Shown here in pieces: positions 1 through 6,451 of a stretch of DNA of 8,683 nucleotides. The stretch covers positions 1 through 8,683 of the forward strand of contig JAOZMU010000113.1 in the NCBI GenBank assembly GCA_029934165.1, given 5' to 3'. The stretch is from Bacteroidales bacterium. Its GTDB lineage: Bacteria > Bacteroidota > Bacteroidia > Bacteroidales > JAOZMU01. The translations under genes were made by a program, and so were the position numbers. Below the pieces are notes generated by a model that was not told the DNA's origin, did no database searches, and saw nothing but the letters and a program-made list of their open reading frames with translations. The first letter of the stretch is position 1. The number at the start of each line of letters is the position of its first letter.

Positions 1-126
1 TTTTTCAAATTTATTATTTTTAACTCTAAATTTATTATTGTCCAAAGTCTAATATCAATAAGTAAAATGAATTTAATAAAGTAAGCCATTAAAATTCCTA
101 ACTAAAACTAAATCAGGCGTAAGCAA

Positions 127-158
127 AATTATTAATTATTAATTATTAATTATTAATT
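127..158. repeat. 7-bp tandem repeat (ATTAATT), about 4.5 copies
   Basis: Four exact copies of ATTAATT run from 131 to 158, preceded by a partial copy (AATT) at 127-130. The unit is not a multiple of three and lies in non-coding DNA about 90 bp before the first gene. Such short tandem repeats can change copy number by replication slippage, and so change spacing in a promoter region. That role is inference only; the repeat itself is directly visible. Confidence 0.8.
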
Positions 159-198
159 TTCCATTACTAAAGAGATACCGTTATTTTTTAACCAAAAC

Positions 199-225
199 AA
201 AAACGTGAATTTTATTTACGTTTTT
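199..225. terminator. AT-rich hairpin with T tract before the START-domain gene
   Basis: Bases 199-210 pair with 214-225 to give a 12-bp stem with one G-T wobble (207 with 217) and a three-base TTT loop. The 3' arm ends in five Ts, and the 5' arm gives the matching T run on the other strand, so the element could end transcription in either direction. It lies 21 bases before the ATG at 247. It may be the terminator of an upstream gene outside the window, or a hairpin in the 5' untranslated region of the START gene. The stem has only two G-C pairs, so its strength is doubtful. Confidence 0.4.
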
Positions 226-246
226 AAAAAGTAAAAACTTAAAACT

Positions 247-987
247 ATGACTCTAAGTAAGCATGTAAAAATTGGCGACACTATTCGGGCTGCTATCAAC
301 CTGAATATAACCGACATACAATTCCAACCAGATAAAATTTGGTGCGTAAAATATTTTGGCATACTAATAATATTAGTGTTTTTGAGCTTCTCAAGTGTAG
401 CGCAAACTGCGTGGTCGTTTGAAAAAGAGGAAGATAACATCAAAATTTACACAAAAGAAATTAAAAATTCGTCTTTCAAAGCCTTCAAAGGTATAACTGT
501 CGTAAAATCAAATTTACATCAGCTGTTGGCTATTTTTGCAGACGCAAATAATTACACAAATTGGTTTCACGATTGTATTAATGCTCATAGTATAGAAAAA
601 ACAGGAGACAAAACAGGATATACGTACATGGAAGTTGAGCTGCCTTGGCCACTTGAAAATAGAGATATTATTACCAAATTCGTTGTAAATCAGAATATTA
701 AAACAAAAACTGTTCTCATTAACTTGACAGCAGCAGGTAAAAAACTAAAGAAAAAAGATGGACTTGTTCGCGTATATTCACTCAATGGATTTTGGGAATT
801 TAAACCACTAAATTCTGGCAAAATAGAAATAACATACCAATTACATTTTGAGCCTCGTGGAACAATTCCGGCTTGGCTTGCAAATTCCTCAGTAATTGAC
901 GCACCATATAACACTCTTAAAAACATGAAGTTACAACTAAATAAGGACAAGTATAAAAGAATAAAATATGATTGGCTCAAGGACTAA
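247..987 (+). CDS. Secreted START-domain (StAR-related) lipid-binding protein
   Basis: The product has 246 residues. Residues 36-53 form a hydrophobic signal-peptide core ending in S-S-V-A-Q, so cleavage near residue 52/53 would release a mature protein of about 193 residues into the periplasm or to the outer membrane. The mature part resembles bacterial START proteins, which bind a lipid or another hydrophobic ligand in a helix-grip cavity. Supporting motifs are W106-F-H-D-C110, P133-W-P-L-E-N-R139-D140, and the late F-W-E-F and F-E-P-R-G segments near 182-205. The ligand cannot be inferred. The start is odd because 35 residues precede the hydrophobic core, far more than a normal n-region. 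No ATG, GTG or TTG lies between this ATG and the core, so the extension is probably translated; it carries a peptide shared with the porin-like gene at 7216-8556. The gene overlaps the next one by 20 bp and heads a likely four-gene operon. Confidence 0.85.
   Translation: MTLSKHVKIGDTIRAAINLNITDIQFQPDKIWCVKYFGILIILVFLSFSSVAQTAWSFEKEEDNIKIYTKEIKNSSFKAFKGITVVKSNLHQLLAIFADANNYTNWFHDCINAHSIEKTGDKTGYTYMEVELPWPLENRDIITKFVVNQNIKTKTVLINLTAAGKKLKKKDGLVRVYSLNGFWEFKPLNSGKIEITYQLHFEPRGTIPAWLANSSVIDAPYNTLKNMKLQLNKDKYKRIKYDWLKD
268..303 (+). other. Conserved pre-signal peptide element (copy 1)
   Basis: This segment encodes residues 8-19 of the START protein, KIGDTIRAAINL, inside the N-terminal extension that precedes the signal-peptide core. 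It matches KLIDTFRIAINL of the beta-barrel protein encoded at 8488-8523, with 8 of 12 residues identical and one further I/L pair. In the stretch from the D-T codons to the leucine, the DNA copies differ at synonymous positions in four codons (CGG/CGA, ATC/ATT, AAC/AAT, CTG/TTG). The two proteins are otherwise unrelated. The match is read directly from the sequence; a function as a targeting element is inference. Confidence 0.6.
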
Positions 988-1525
988 CAACAGGGAAATC
1001 GTTATTGTTCCCGCCAAAACACACTATTTAGAGATGACAGAATTGTTATCGAACGAAATAATTATTTCCGAGCAATACACATTGACTGAATGCAAAAACA
1101 TTTCCACAGATGAGTATTTGTCTCTGTATAAAAACGTAGGTGAAAAATGGGGTTGGACAGGGCGATTACTTCTGAAACCAGAAGAACTGAAAAATATACT
1201 TAATAGCGATTTGTCTAGTGTGTATAAATTTCATCTTGGAGATGAACTCTTAGGATTTGTAGAGTTTTCGTTATCCGAATTTCCAGAAATTGAAATATCA
1301 TATTTGGGATTATTACCAGAGTATGCCGGAAAAGGCATAGGCAAAATATTTCTACAATCGGTATTACAACTAGTTTGGTCTCTAAATCCCAATCGAGTAT
1401 GGCTACACACCTGCGAATTTGATCACCCCGCAGCTCTAAAAGCCTATCAAAACGCTGGTTTCCGTATTTATAAAACTAAAGTAGAAAAAGAAATGTATTT
1501 TTCTGCTTTTTTGAAAAATACTTAA
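968..1525 (+). CDS. GNAT-family N-acetyltransferase
   Basis: The product has 185 residues and one GNAT fold, expected to move an acetyl group from acetyl-CoA to an amine; the substrate is unknown. Motif A, the acetyl-CoA-binding part, is visible as I-S-Y-L-G-L-L-P-E-Y-A-G-K-G-I-G-K (residues 110-126, pyrophosphate loop around 119-126). Motif B follows as W-L-H-T-C-E-F-D-H-P-A-A-L-K-A-Y-Q-N-A-G-F (145-165). An ATG at 1034 would give a shorter protein, but the segment T-H-Y-L-E-M-T (18-24) and the later W-G-W-T-G-R-L (61-67) recall a GNAT subfamily in which a Y-L-E-M and a W-x-W-T-x-R-L segment are conserved. I therefore keep the upstream ATG, which overlaps the START gene by 20 bp in another frame. 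The subfamily match is from memory. The protein has no signal peptide and should be cytoplasmic. Confidence 0.85.
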   Translation: MIGSRTNNREIVIVPAKTHYLEMTELLSNEIIISEQYTLTECKNISTDEYLSLYKNVGEKWGWTGRLLLKPEELKNILNSDLSSVYKFHLGDELLGFVEFSLSEFPEIEISYLGLLPEYAGKGIGKIFLQSVLQLVWSLNPNRVWLHTCEFDHPAALKAYQNAGFRIYKTKVEKEMYFSAFLKNT

Positions 1526-1538
1526 AATATTAAGTGCA

Positions 1539-2513
1539 ATGACAGAAATATCTCAACAAAATAATAAAGACATAACACTACTTATATTAACCTATAAAGG
1601 AAAGCATCATCTTGAGTATTTGTTGCCAACAGTAAAAAAAGCTATTGGTTTTGTACAAGAAAAAACAAATGTTTTAATCGTTGATAATGGATGCGATAAT
1701 GCTACGAAACAGTTTGTAAATGAAGAGTTTCCAGATTTTGATTATCAGTTTTCTCCTGTAAACGACTATTTGTTTTCTCTTAATATTTTTGTTCGGAAGC
1801 TAAAAACTGAGTTCGTATTTATTTTGAATGATGACATGAAGCTACACCCATTAGTAATAAAGCAACTACATGATGTAGCGAGAAAAGACAAAAAATTGTT
1901 TTCTGTTACGTCAAATATTATGGATTGGGACGGTAGTTATACGGCAGCATTTGTGCGCAAAATGAAATACTCAAGAGGCTGGCTGCGTAGTTTTTGGGAC
2001 AAATCGGTGATTGACGACAAATTGAGATACACTTTATACGGTGGTGGCGGAGCAGCAATTTTTAGAACACAGATGTTCAATGAGTTAGAAGGATTCAATT
2101 CCTTGTATCGTCCCGCATATTGCGAAGATTTAGATTTAGGACACAGGGCTTGGCATCGTGGTTGGAAATCTGTTTATAATCCAGCGGCAATCCTATATCA
2201 CCGCGAAGGTGGAACGATAAATAATCAGTTCAAAGCCGACAAACTGGAACAAGCAATCTATAAAAACCAGATTATATGGATGTTACGAAATGCAACAAAA
2301 AAATCGTTTTTGCCTTGGTTCTTTATTTTGCTCCCATACAGATTGCTAACCGGCTGGAAAATAAGTAAAAATGCTAACCTTGCATTGTGGCGCGCACTGT
2401 TAAAAATTCCGCGTGTTTTATTTGAGCGTTTTCGAGGAAACAACGATATTTTGTCTGATGACGAAATAATTAGCATTTTGGGTACTGAGTATAAATTAAA
2501 TAACAACAAATAA
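1539..2513 (+). CDS. Family 2 glycosyltransferase (GT-A fold)
   Basis: The product has 324 residues and a typical GT2 layout. A nucleotide-sugar-binding start (I-T-L-L-I-L-T-Y-K-G, 12-21) and V-L-I-V-D-N-G (45-51) are followed by the metal-binding L-N-D-D-M (96-100). Then come a glycine-rich Y-G-G-G-G-A-A-I-F-R (167-176), the E-D-L-D-L segment (196-200) that usually supplies the catalytic base in this family, and Y-H-R-E-G-G-T (220-226). It should transfer a sugar from a nucleotide donor to a glycan or lipid acceptor on the cytoplasmic side. The pattern resembles rhamnosyltransferase-like GT2 enzymes, but donor and acceptor cannot be told. A hydrophobic patch near 258-270 may sit on the membrane surface. 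It starts 13 bp after the acetyltransferase and ends 4 bp before the nuclease gene, so co-transcription is likely. Confidence 0.88.
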   Translation: MTEISQQNNKDITLLILTYKGKHHLEYLLPTVKKAIGFVQEKTNVLIVDNGCDNATKQFVNEEFPDFDYQFSPVNDYLFSLNIFVRKLKTEFVFILNDDMKLHPLVIKQLHDVARKDKKLFSVTSNIMDWDGSYTAAFVRKMKYSRGWLRSFWDKSVIDDKLRYTLYGGGGAAIFRTQMFNELEGFNSLYRPAYCEDLDLGHRAWHRGWKSVYNPAAILYHREGGTINNQFKADKLEQAIYKNQIIWMLRNATKKSFLPWFFILLPYRLLTGWKISKNANLALWRALLKIPRVLFERFRGNNDILSDDEIISILGTEYKLNNNK

Positions 2514-2517
2514 TTCT

Positions 2518-5442
2518 ATGGGTAGTTTTCTAAATATTATAGCTCGTCAAATCGTAAAGCACGGAAATACAGATGATATTTGTGTTATTTTTCCTAATAA
2601 GCGTACAGGCGTTTTTTTTCGTAAGTGTTATTCCGAAATATATGGACAAGTAACTTGGGCACCAGATGTCTATACACTTGATTCTTTTGTTTCCAAAATT
2701 TCTAAAGTTCAAATTGCCGATAAACTTGTACTAATCAATGATTTGTACTCGGTTTTTAGTAGTTACGACAAACTGCCCGAAATACTCAAAGATTCGTTTT
2801 CTTCCTTTGAGCGATTTTATCCGTTAGGCGAAATTATACTCAACGATATTAATGAACTGGATAAAAACTTAATAGATATTTCTTCTGTTTATTCATCAAT
2901 GAAAGATGTGTATGAAATTGATTATCAGTTCGATTACCTCAGTGAAGAACATCAGGAATTGTTAAAAGAATTTTGGATAAACTTCTCAAATTCAAAAGTT
3001 AGTAAGGAAAAAGAAAGATATATAGCCATTTGGGATATATTGCCTGATGTTTACAAAAAATTCTCGAATAAATTACGTAAGAATAGATATGGACACATTG
3101 GTTTTTTATATCGTATAATTTCGTCGTTAATAGATGGAGAAGAATTAAAAATACGTAATTACAAAAAAATAATTTTTGCTGGATTCAATGAATTATCAAA
3201 AGGACAAATTAAACTATTTAAACACCTAGCTTTAAATAAATTAGCTTACTTTTATTGGGATACTAATCCATATTATTTGAATGATGAAAGACAAGAATCC
3301 GGCTATTTTTTACGCAAGTATAAAAACTTATTCAAAGATAATTCAATATTTGTTAAAAGCCCTGATATTACTAACAGTCCAAAGAAGAAAATCACTCTTT
3401 TATCTGTTCCTCAAGAAGTTGGACAAGCAAAAATTATTCCTAAAATTTTAGAAAAATTTTCTGTTGACTATACCAATGAGAAGGAAATTGGAAATACCAC
3501 GATAGTATTAGCAAACGAAGCGTTGCTTTTTCCAACCTTATTTGCAATTCCAGAGGAAATAGAAAAAGTGAATATTACGATGGGATACCCATTTCGTAGT
3601 ACGCTTTTATTCTCACTACTAAGTAAATATTTCGACACACAAGCTAATTTACGAATAAATAATGCAAGCGAAAAACTATTTTACAAAGATGTCCTATCTC
3701 TTTTAAGACACCCTTTGGTATTTGATATTAATACCCAGACAGTTAAAGCAGCAATTGACAAAATTGTAAAAGAAAACACTATCTATGTTCCATTAAGTGA
3801 TATTGTCGATACAAATACTATTTCGCAACCATTATTCACAAGAGTATCTAATAGTTACGAAATTCTAACACAGATTTTAAGCATTTTATACAAAATATAC
3901 TCAAATAATCGGGCACTTGCCAAAGACGACAAACACAGTCTTGATGATGAGTATATTTACCATGCGTACATACGCATAAAAAGATTTTCGGAATTGGTTG
4001 ATATTAAGCAAATTAAATCAGAGTTATCAGTAGAAATGATGATAAAGCTGGTTCGACAAATTTTAGCGTCAATTAGCGTTCCTTTTTCTGGCGAACCGCT
4101 TGAAGGACTTCAAATTATGGGTATGATAGAAACTCAAAATTTGGACTTTAAAAATGTTATTATCTTAGGTGCAAACGAGGGTTTCTTGCCACGACCAACA
4201 AATACCCAGTCGTTCATTACCGAAAGCCAAAGGCGAGCATTGGGACTACACACTATTACGGACAACGATTCTATTTATGCACACCTGTTATATCGTCTTT
4301 TGCAACGTGCCGAAAATGTAGCCATTGTTTATAATAGCATAACCGGCTATAATCAAAGTGGTGAAATGAGTCGCTTTATGAGACAAATTCAATATGAATC
4401 TGGCTGGAATATTGAACAGTTGCTAGTCAACCAAAACCTTGAGCTGCTTGCACCTACACCAATTATTATCAAAAAAACCGATTCTGTAATACGGTCGTTA
4501 TATCGTTATTTTGTTCGCAACAATCAATCTACCAAGAAGTTTTCGGCATCTTCAATAATTACGTACATTGAATGCTCTCTGCGGTTTTATTTTAGGTATG
4601 TTGCCGAAATAAAATCTGCCGAAGAGGTTGAAGAAGAAGTTTCCGCTATAACTTTTGGAAACCTACTCCACTCCTCATTGGATTATCTTTACAGTGAGCA
4701 AATTAAAACAAAAGGGAATCGTCTTTTCAAGACTGAGGACTTTGTAAAAATGCGCGGTTTTATTGAACTAGCAGTTTCTAAGGCATTTGATATTGAGTAT
4801 CGAAAAAAGAAAGAAGAAAGCTATAAACTGTCTGGTAATCAATTAATTATACGCGAAGTTATTATTAGCTATGTTTCCAAGCTACTCGAAATTGATAAAA
4901 AATATGCTCCCTTTGAGATAGTTTCGTTAGAAAAAAGTAAAAACTATTCTTCCAGAATATCAATTAATGCCTTTGGTCAGCTAAAGGAGGTTGATATTCA
5001 GGGAATTATGGACAGAATTGATGTGAAAAATGGTTTATATCGGATTGTTGATTACAAAACTGGTTCGGCAAAAAATTCTTTCAATAGTATTGACCAATTA
5101 TTTGAAAGTGAATCTATTAGTGGAGTCAGGGCAGTCTTTCAACTCTTTTTGTATAGTTGGCTATTTGGTGAACAGAACTCGTCTGGCTCGCCAAGAATTG
5201 AACCTAGTATATTTGCTATCCGTAAAATTTTCTCCGAAAACTTTGACTGGGGAGTTTTTCAAAAAGTAAGCAGACAATCTGTACGTATTTCTGGAAGTCA
5301 TTTCAATAATATTATTGAACCTTTTGTTAGTAATATTACTATAAAGCTCGAAGAAATTTTTAACAGAGAACTACCATTTGAGCAAACAGAAACCGAAGCA
5401 TCATGCGAATATTGCGAATATAAATATATTTGTAACCGCTAA
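2518..5442 (+). CDS. AddB-like PD-(D/E)XK nuclease with Fe-S cluster (double-strand-break repair)
   Basis: The product has 974 residues and matches the Bacteroidetes AddB-like family, partner of the UvrD-like AddA in processing double-strand DNA ends for RecA. The N-terminal part is helicase-like: V-I-F-P-N-K-R-T-G near residue 23, N-I-T-M-G-Y-P-F-R-S near 352-361, and G-L-Q-I-M-G-M-I-E-T-Q followed by L-D-F and N-E-G-F-L-P at 530-558. No Walker A (GxxxxGK[ST]) is present, so this subunit should not hydrolyse ATP itself. The C-terminal nuclease is complete: H718 after F-G-N-L-L, D832 in G-I-M-D-R-I-D, and D845-Y-K847 followed by T-G. Four cysteines in the AddB Fe-S arrangement flank it (C686 in Y-I-E-C, and C963, C966, C972 at the extreme C-terminus). 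No addA gene lies in the window. The start 4 bp after the preceding gene indicates coupled expression. Confidence 0.9.
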   Translation: MGSFLNIIARQIVKHGNTDDICVIFPNKRTGVFFRKCYSEIYGQVTWAPDVYTLDSFVSKISKVQIADKLVLINDLYSVFSSYDKLPEILKDSFSSFERFYPLGEIILNDINELDKNLIDISSVYSSMKDVYEIDYQFDYLSEEHQELLKEFWINFSNSKVSKEKERYIAIWDILPDVYKKFSNKLRKNRYGHIGFLYRIISSLIDGEELKIRNYKKIIFAGFNELSKGQIKLFKHLALNKLAYFYWDTNPYYLNDERQESGYFLRKYKNLFKDNSIFVKSPDITNSPKKKITLLSVPQEVGQAKIIPKILEKFSVDYTNEKEIGNTTIVLANEALLFPTLFAIPEEIEKVNITMGYPFRSTLLFSLLSKYFDTQANLRINNASEKLFYKDVLSLLRHPLVFDINTQTVKAAIDKIVKENTIYVPLSDIVDTNTISQPLFTRVSNSYEILTQILSILYKIYSNNRALAKDDKHSLDDEYIYHAYIRIKRFSELVDIKQIKSELSVEMMIKLVRQILASISVPFSGEPLEGLQIMGMIETQNLDFKNVIILGANEGFLPRPTNTQSFITESQRRALGLHTITDNDSIYAHLLYRLLQRAENVAIVYNSITGYNQSGEMSRFMRQIQYESGWNIEQLLVNQNLELLAPTPIIIKKTDSVIRSLYRYFVRNNQSTKKFSASSIITYIECSLRFYFRYVAEIKSAEEVEEEVSAITFGNLLHSSLDYLYSEQIKTKGNRLFKTEDFVKMRGFIELAVSKAFDIEYRKKKEESYKLSGNQLIIREVIISYVSKLLEIDKKYAPFEIVSLEKSKNYSSRISINAFGQLKEVDIQGIMDRIDVKNGLYRIVDYKTGSAKNSFNSIDQLFESESISGVRAVFQLFLYSWLFGEQNSSGSPRIEPSIFAIRKIFSENFDWGVFQKVSRQSVRISGSHFNNIIEPFVSNITIKLEEIFNRELPFEQTETEASCEYCEYKYICNR

Positions 5443-5455
5443 GTGTCCTGAGCTT

Positions 5456-5479
5456 TTTGTAATTCAATATTTGTAATTC
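5456..5479. repeat. 10-bp direct repeat TTTGTAATTC upstream of the second glycosyltransferase
   Basis: TTTGTAATTC occurs exactly at 5456-5465 and again at 5470-5479, separated by AATA, giving a 14-bp period. It lies in the 108-bp gap between the nuclease gene and the ATG at 5551, inside a 6-bp inverted repeat (CTAAGT at 5439-5444, ACTTAG at 5481-5486). Each copy contains a TTTG like the Bacteroidetes -33 box, but no TAnnTTTG lies at the proper distance. It could be a regulator-binding site or a chance duplication; the repeat itself is certain. Confidence 0.55.
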
Positions 5480-5518
5480 GACTTAGAAATAGTTATAAAT
5501 ACCAATTAATGATATAAG

Positions 5519-5526
5519 TTAATTTG
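5519..5526 (+). promoter_or_regulatory. Weak candidate -7 box for the second glycosyltransferase
   Basis: TTAATTTG matches seven of eight positions of the Bacteroidetes -7 pattern TAnnTTTG and lies 24 bases before the ATG at 5551, which would give a short untranslated leader. No TTTG is found about 20 bases further upstream, so support is partial. The 108-bp gap before this gene, compared with gaps of at most 13 bp among the genes to its left, makes a separate promoter plausible. Confidence 0.2.
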
Positions 5527-5550
5527 GTCTATGTTCTAAATATCTTCACA

Positions 5551-6444
5551 ATGATAAACTCCAAAATTGAGTATAAAAAATTTGGTGGCACAAAAGAGCC
5601 AACATTTTCTATAATAATTCCTACTTGGAATAACTTGGCACTTTTGAAATTATGTATTTCGGCTGTACGAAAAAACTCCACGCATAAACATCAAATAGTT
5701 GTTCATGTGAATGAAAATCAGGATTTTACAAAAGAATGGTTGGAGCAAGAAAAGATAGATTTTTCATTTTCTAACGAAAATGTTGGTGTCTGTTCTGCGG
5801 TAAATTCTGCATTTTCTCTGTGCGATTCAGATTTAATTTTATATTTAAACGATGATATGTATGTTTGTCCAGAATGGGACAAATATCTTCTTCAAGAGGT
5901 TGTAACACAGCAAGATAACTACTTCTATATATCTGCAACGCTAATTGAGCCTCGCGACTCTGGAAACAACTGTGTTTTAGCACCTTATGATTTTGGTAGG
6001 GATAATTTAAACTTTCGAGAGGACGAACTGTTAGAGAAATATGACAAAATCGAAAAATTTGATTGGAATGGTGCGTCTTGGCCACCAAGTTTAATGCACC
6101 GTACTTTGTGGAATTTGGTTGGAGGTTTTAGCTTAGAGTTTTATCCCGGAATTGGCTCAGACCCAGACCTTTCCATGAAATTATGGCAAGTAGGTGTTAG
6201 GTATTTCAAAGGAGTCGGGAAGAGTCGGGTCTATCATTTTATGTCGAAATCTACCGGAAAAGTTAAGCGAAACAACGGACGAATTCAATTTTTACGCAAA
6301 TGGCGTATGGCAAGTTCTACGTTTTATAAATTTTACCTGAAACTGGGAACGGGGTTCACTGGTAAATTGGATGAACCCGCTGATAATCTGAAGTTTAAAC
6401 TTAGAAAAATACGAGATAAACTAAAACTACTTATTCGCGGTTAG
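5551..6444 (+). CDS. Family 2 glycosyltransferase (GT-A fold)
   Basis: From the ATG at 5551 the product has 297 residues. An in-frame TTG at 5524 would add nine residues (starting V-Y-V-L-N), but the ATG is preferred because it sits a normal distance before the first GT2 strand, F-S-I-I-I-P-T-W-N-N (19-28). Other GT2 features are N-V-G-V-C-S-A-V-N (77-85), the metal-binding L-N-D-D-M (99-103), W-N-G-A-S-W-P-P-S (172-180), G-G-F-S (191-194) and G-S-D-P-D-L-S-M-K-L-W (202-212). The acidic residues of this last segment take the place of the usual E-D catalytic segment. The enzyme should add a sugar to an envelope glycan; donor and acceptor are unknown. The basic C-terminal tail (280-297, rich in K and R) may contact membrane phospholipids. 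It shares the L-N-D-D-M core with the enzyme at 1539-2513 but is otherwise clearly different. Its 3' end overlaps the convergent gene by 18 bp. Confidence 0.85.
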   Translation: MINSKIEYKKFGGTKEPTFSIIIPTWNNLALLKLCISAVRKNSTHKHQIVVHVNENQDFTKEWLEQEKIDFSFSNENVGVCSAVNSAFSLCDSDLILYLNDDMYVCPEWDKYLLQEVVTQQDNYFYISATLIEPRDSGNNCVLAPYDFGRDNLNFREDELLEKYDKIEKFDWNGASWPPSLMHRTLWNLVGGFSLEFYPGIGSDPDLSMKLWQVGVRYFKGVGKSRVYHFMSKSTGKVKRNNGRIQFLRKWRMASSTFYKFYLKLGTGFTGKLDEPADNLKFKLRKIRDKLKLLIRG

Positions 6445-6451
6445 TTTTTTT
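6423..6451. terminator. Candidate two-way terminator in the convergent gene overlap
   Basis: AAAACTA at 6423-6429 is the exact inverse complement of TAGTTTT at 6442-6448, with a 12-base loop. The right arm contains the TAG stop of the plus-strand gene (6442-6444) and continues into a run of seven Ts (6445-6451). The left arm contains the TAG stop of the minus-strand gene (6429-6427) and, on that strand, ends in TTTT. The hairpin could therefore end both convergent transcripts right at their stop codons. The stem is AT-rich with a single G-C pair, so efficiency is uncertain. Confidence 0.4.

Larger units (their letters stand above)
1..246. other. AT-rich intergenic leader upstream of the START-domain gene
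   Basis: No convincing gene is visible in this stretch. A frame that stays open from base 1 to a TAA at 82-84 is low-complexity (rich in F, I, K, N, S) and could at most be the tail of a gene starting outside the window. The region holds a 12-bp direct repeat (7-18 and 28-39), a 7-bp tandem repeat and a hairpin just before the first gene. I found no good match to the Bacteroidetes promoter pattern (TTTG near -33, TAnnTTTG near -7), so the promoter of the first gene remains unplaced. Confidence 0.6.

Noticed and set aside
1..84. Tail of an upstream plus-strand gene in frame 1, ending at TAA 82-84
   Set aside because: Twenty-seven low-complexity codons in AT-rich DNA are easily open by chance.
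690..980. Minus-strand open frame of 96 codons inside the START gene
   Set aside because: It lies wholly within a well-supported plus-strand gene, and its product shows no recognisable domain.
3631..3663. Third copy of the shared pre-signal peptide inside the nuclease (F-D-T-Q-A-N-L-R-I-N-N)
   Set aside because: Only D-T and a few scattered residues agree. It lies in the middle of a cytoplasmic protein and does not align without gaps.
5030..5269. Plus-strand frame of 79 codons inside the nuclease gene
   Set aside because: It overlaps the nuclease active-site region, which is intact in the main frame; it is a shadow.
5439..5458. Possible terminator just after the nuclease gene (GCT...AGC followed by five Ts)
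   Set aside because: Only three contiguous pairs form before a mismatch, so the stem is too weak to call.
5524..5550. TTG start adding nine residues to the second glycosyltransferase
   Set aside because: The ATG at 5551 fits the normal GT2 N-terminus, and the added residues match no family feature. The TTG also overlaps the candidate -7 box.
5771..6088. Minus-strand open frame of 105 codons inside the second glycosyltransferase gene
   Set aside because: The plus-strand frame carries clear GT2 motifs across this interval, and the reverse frame has no domain features.
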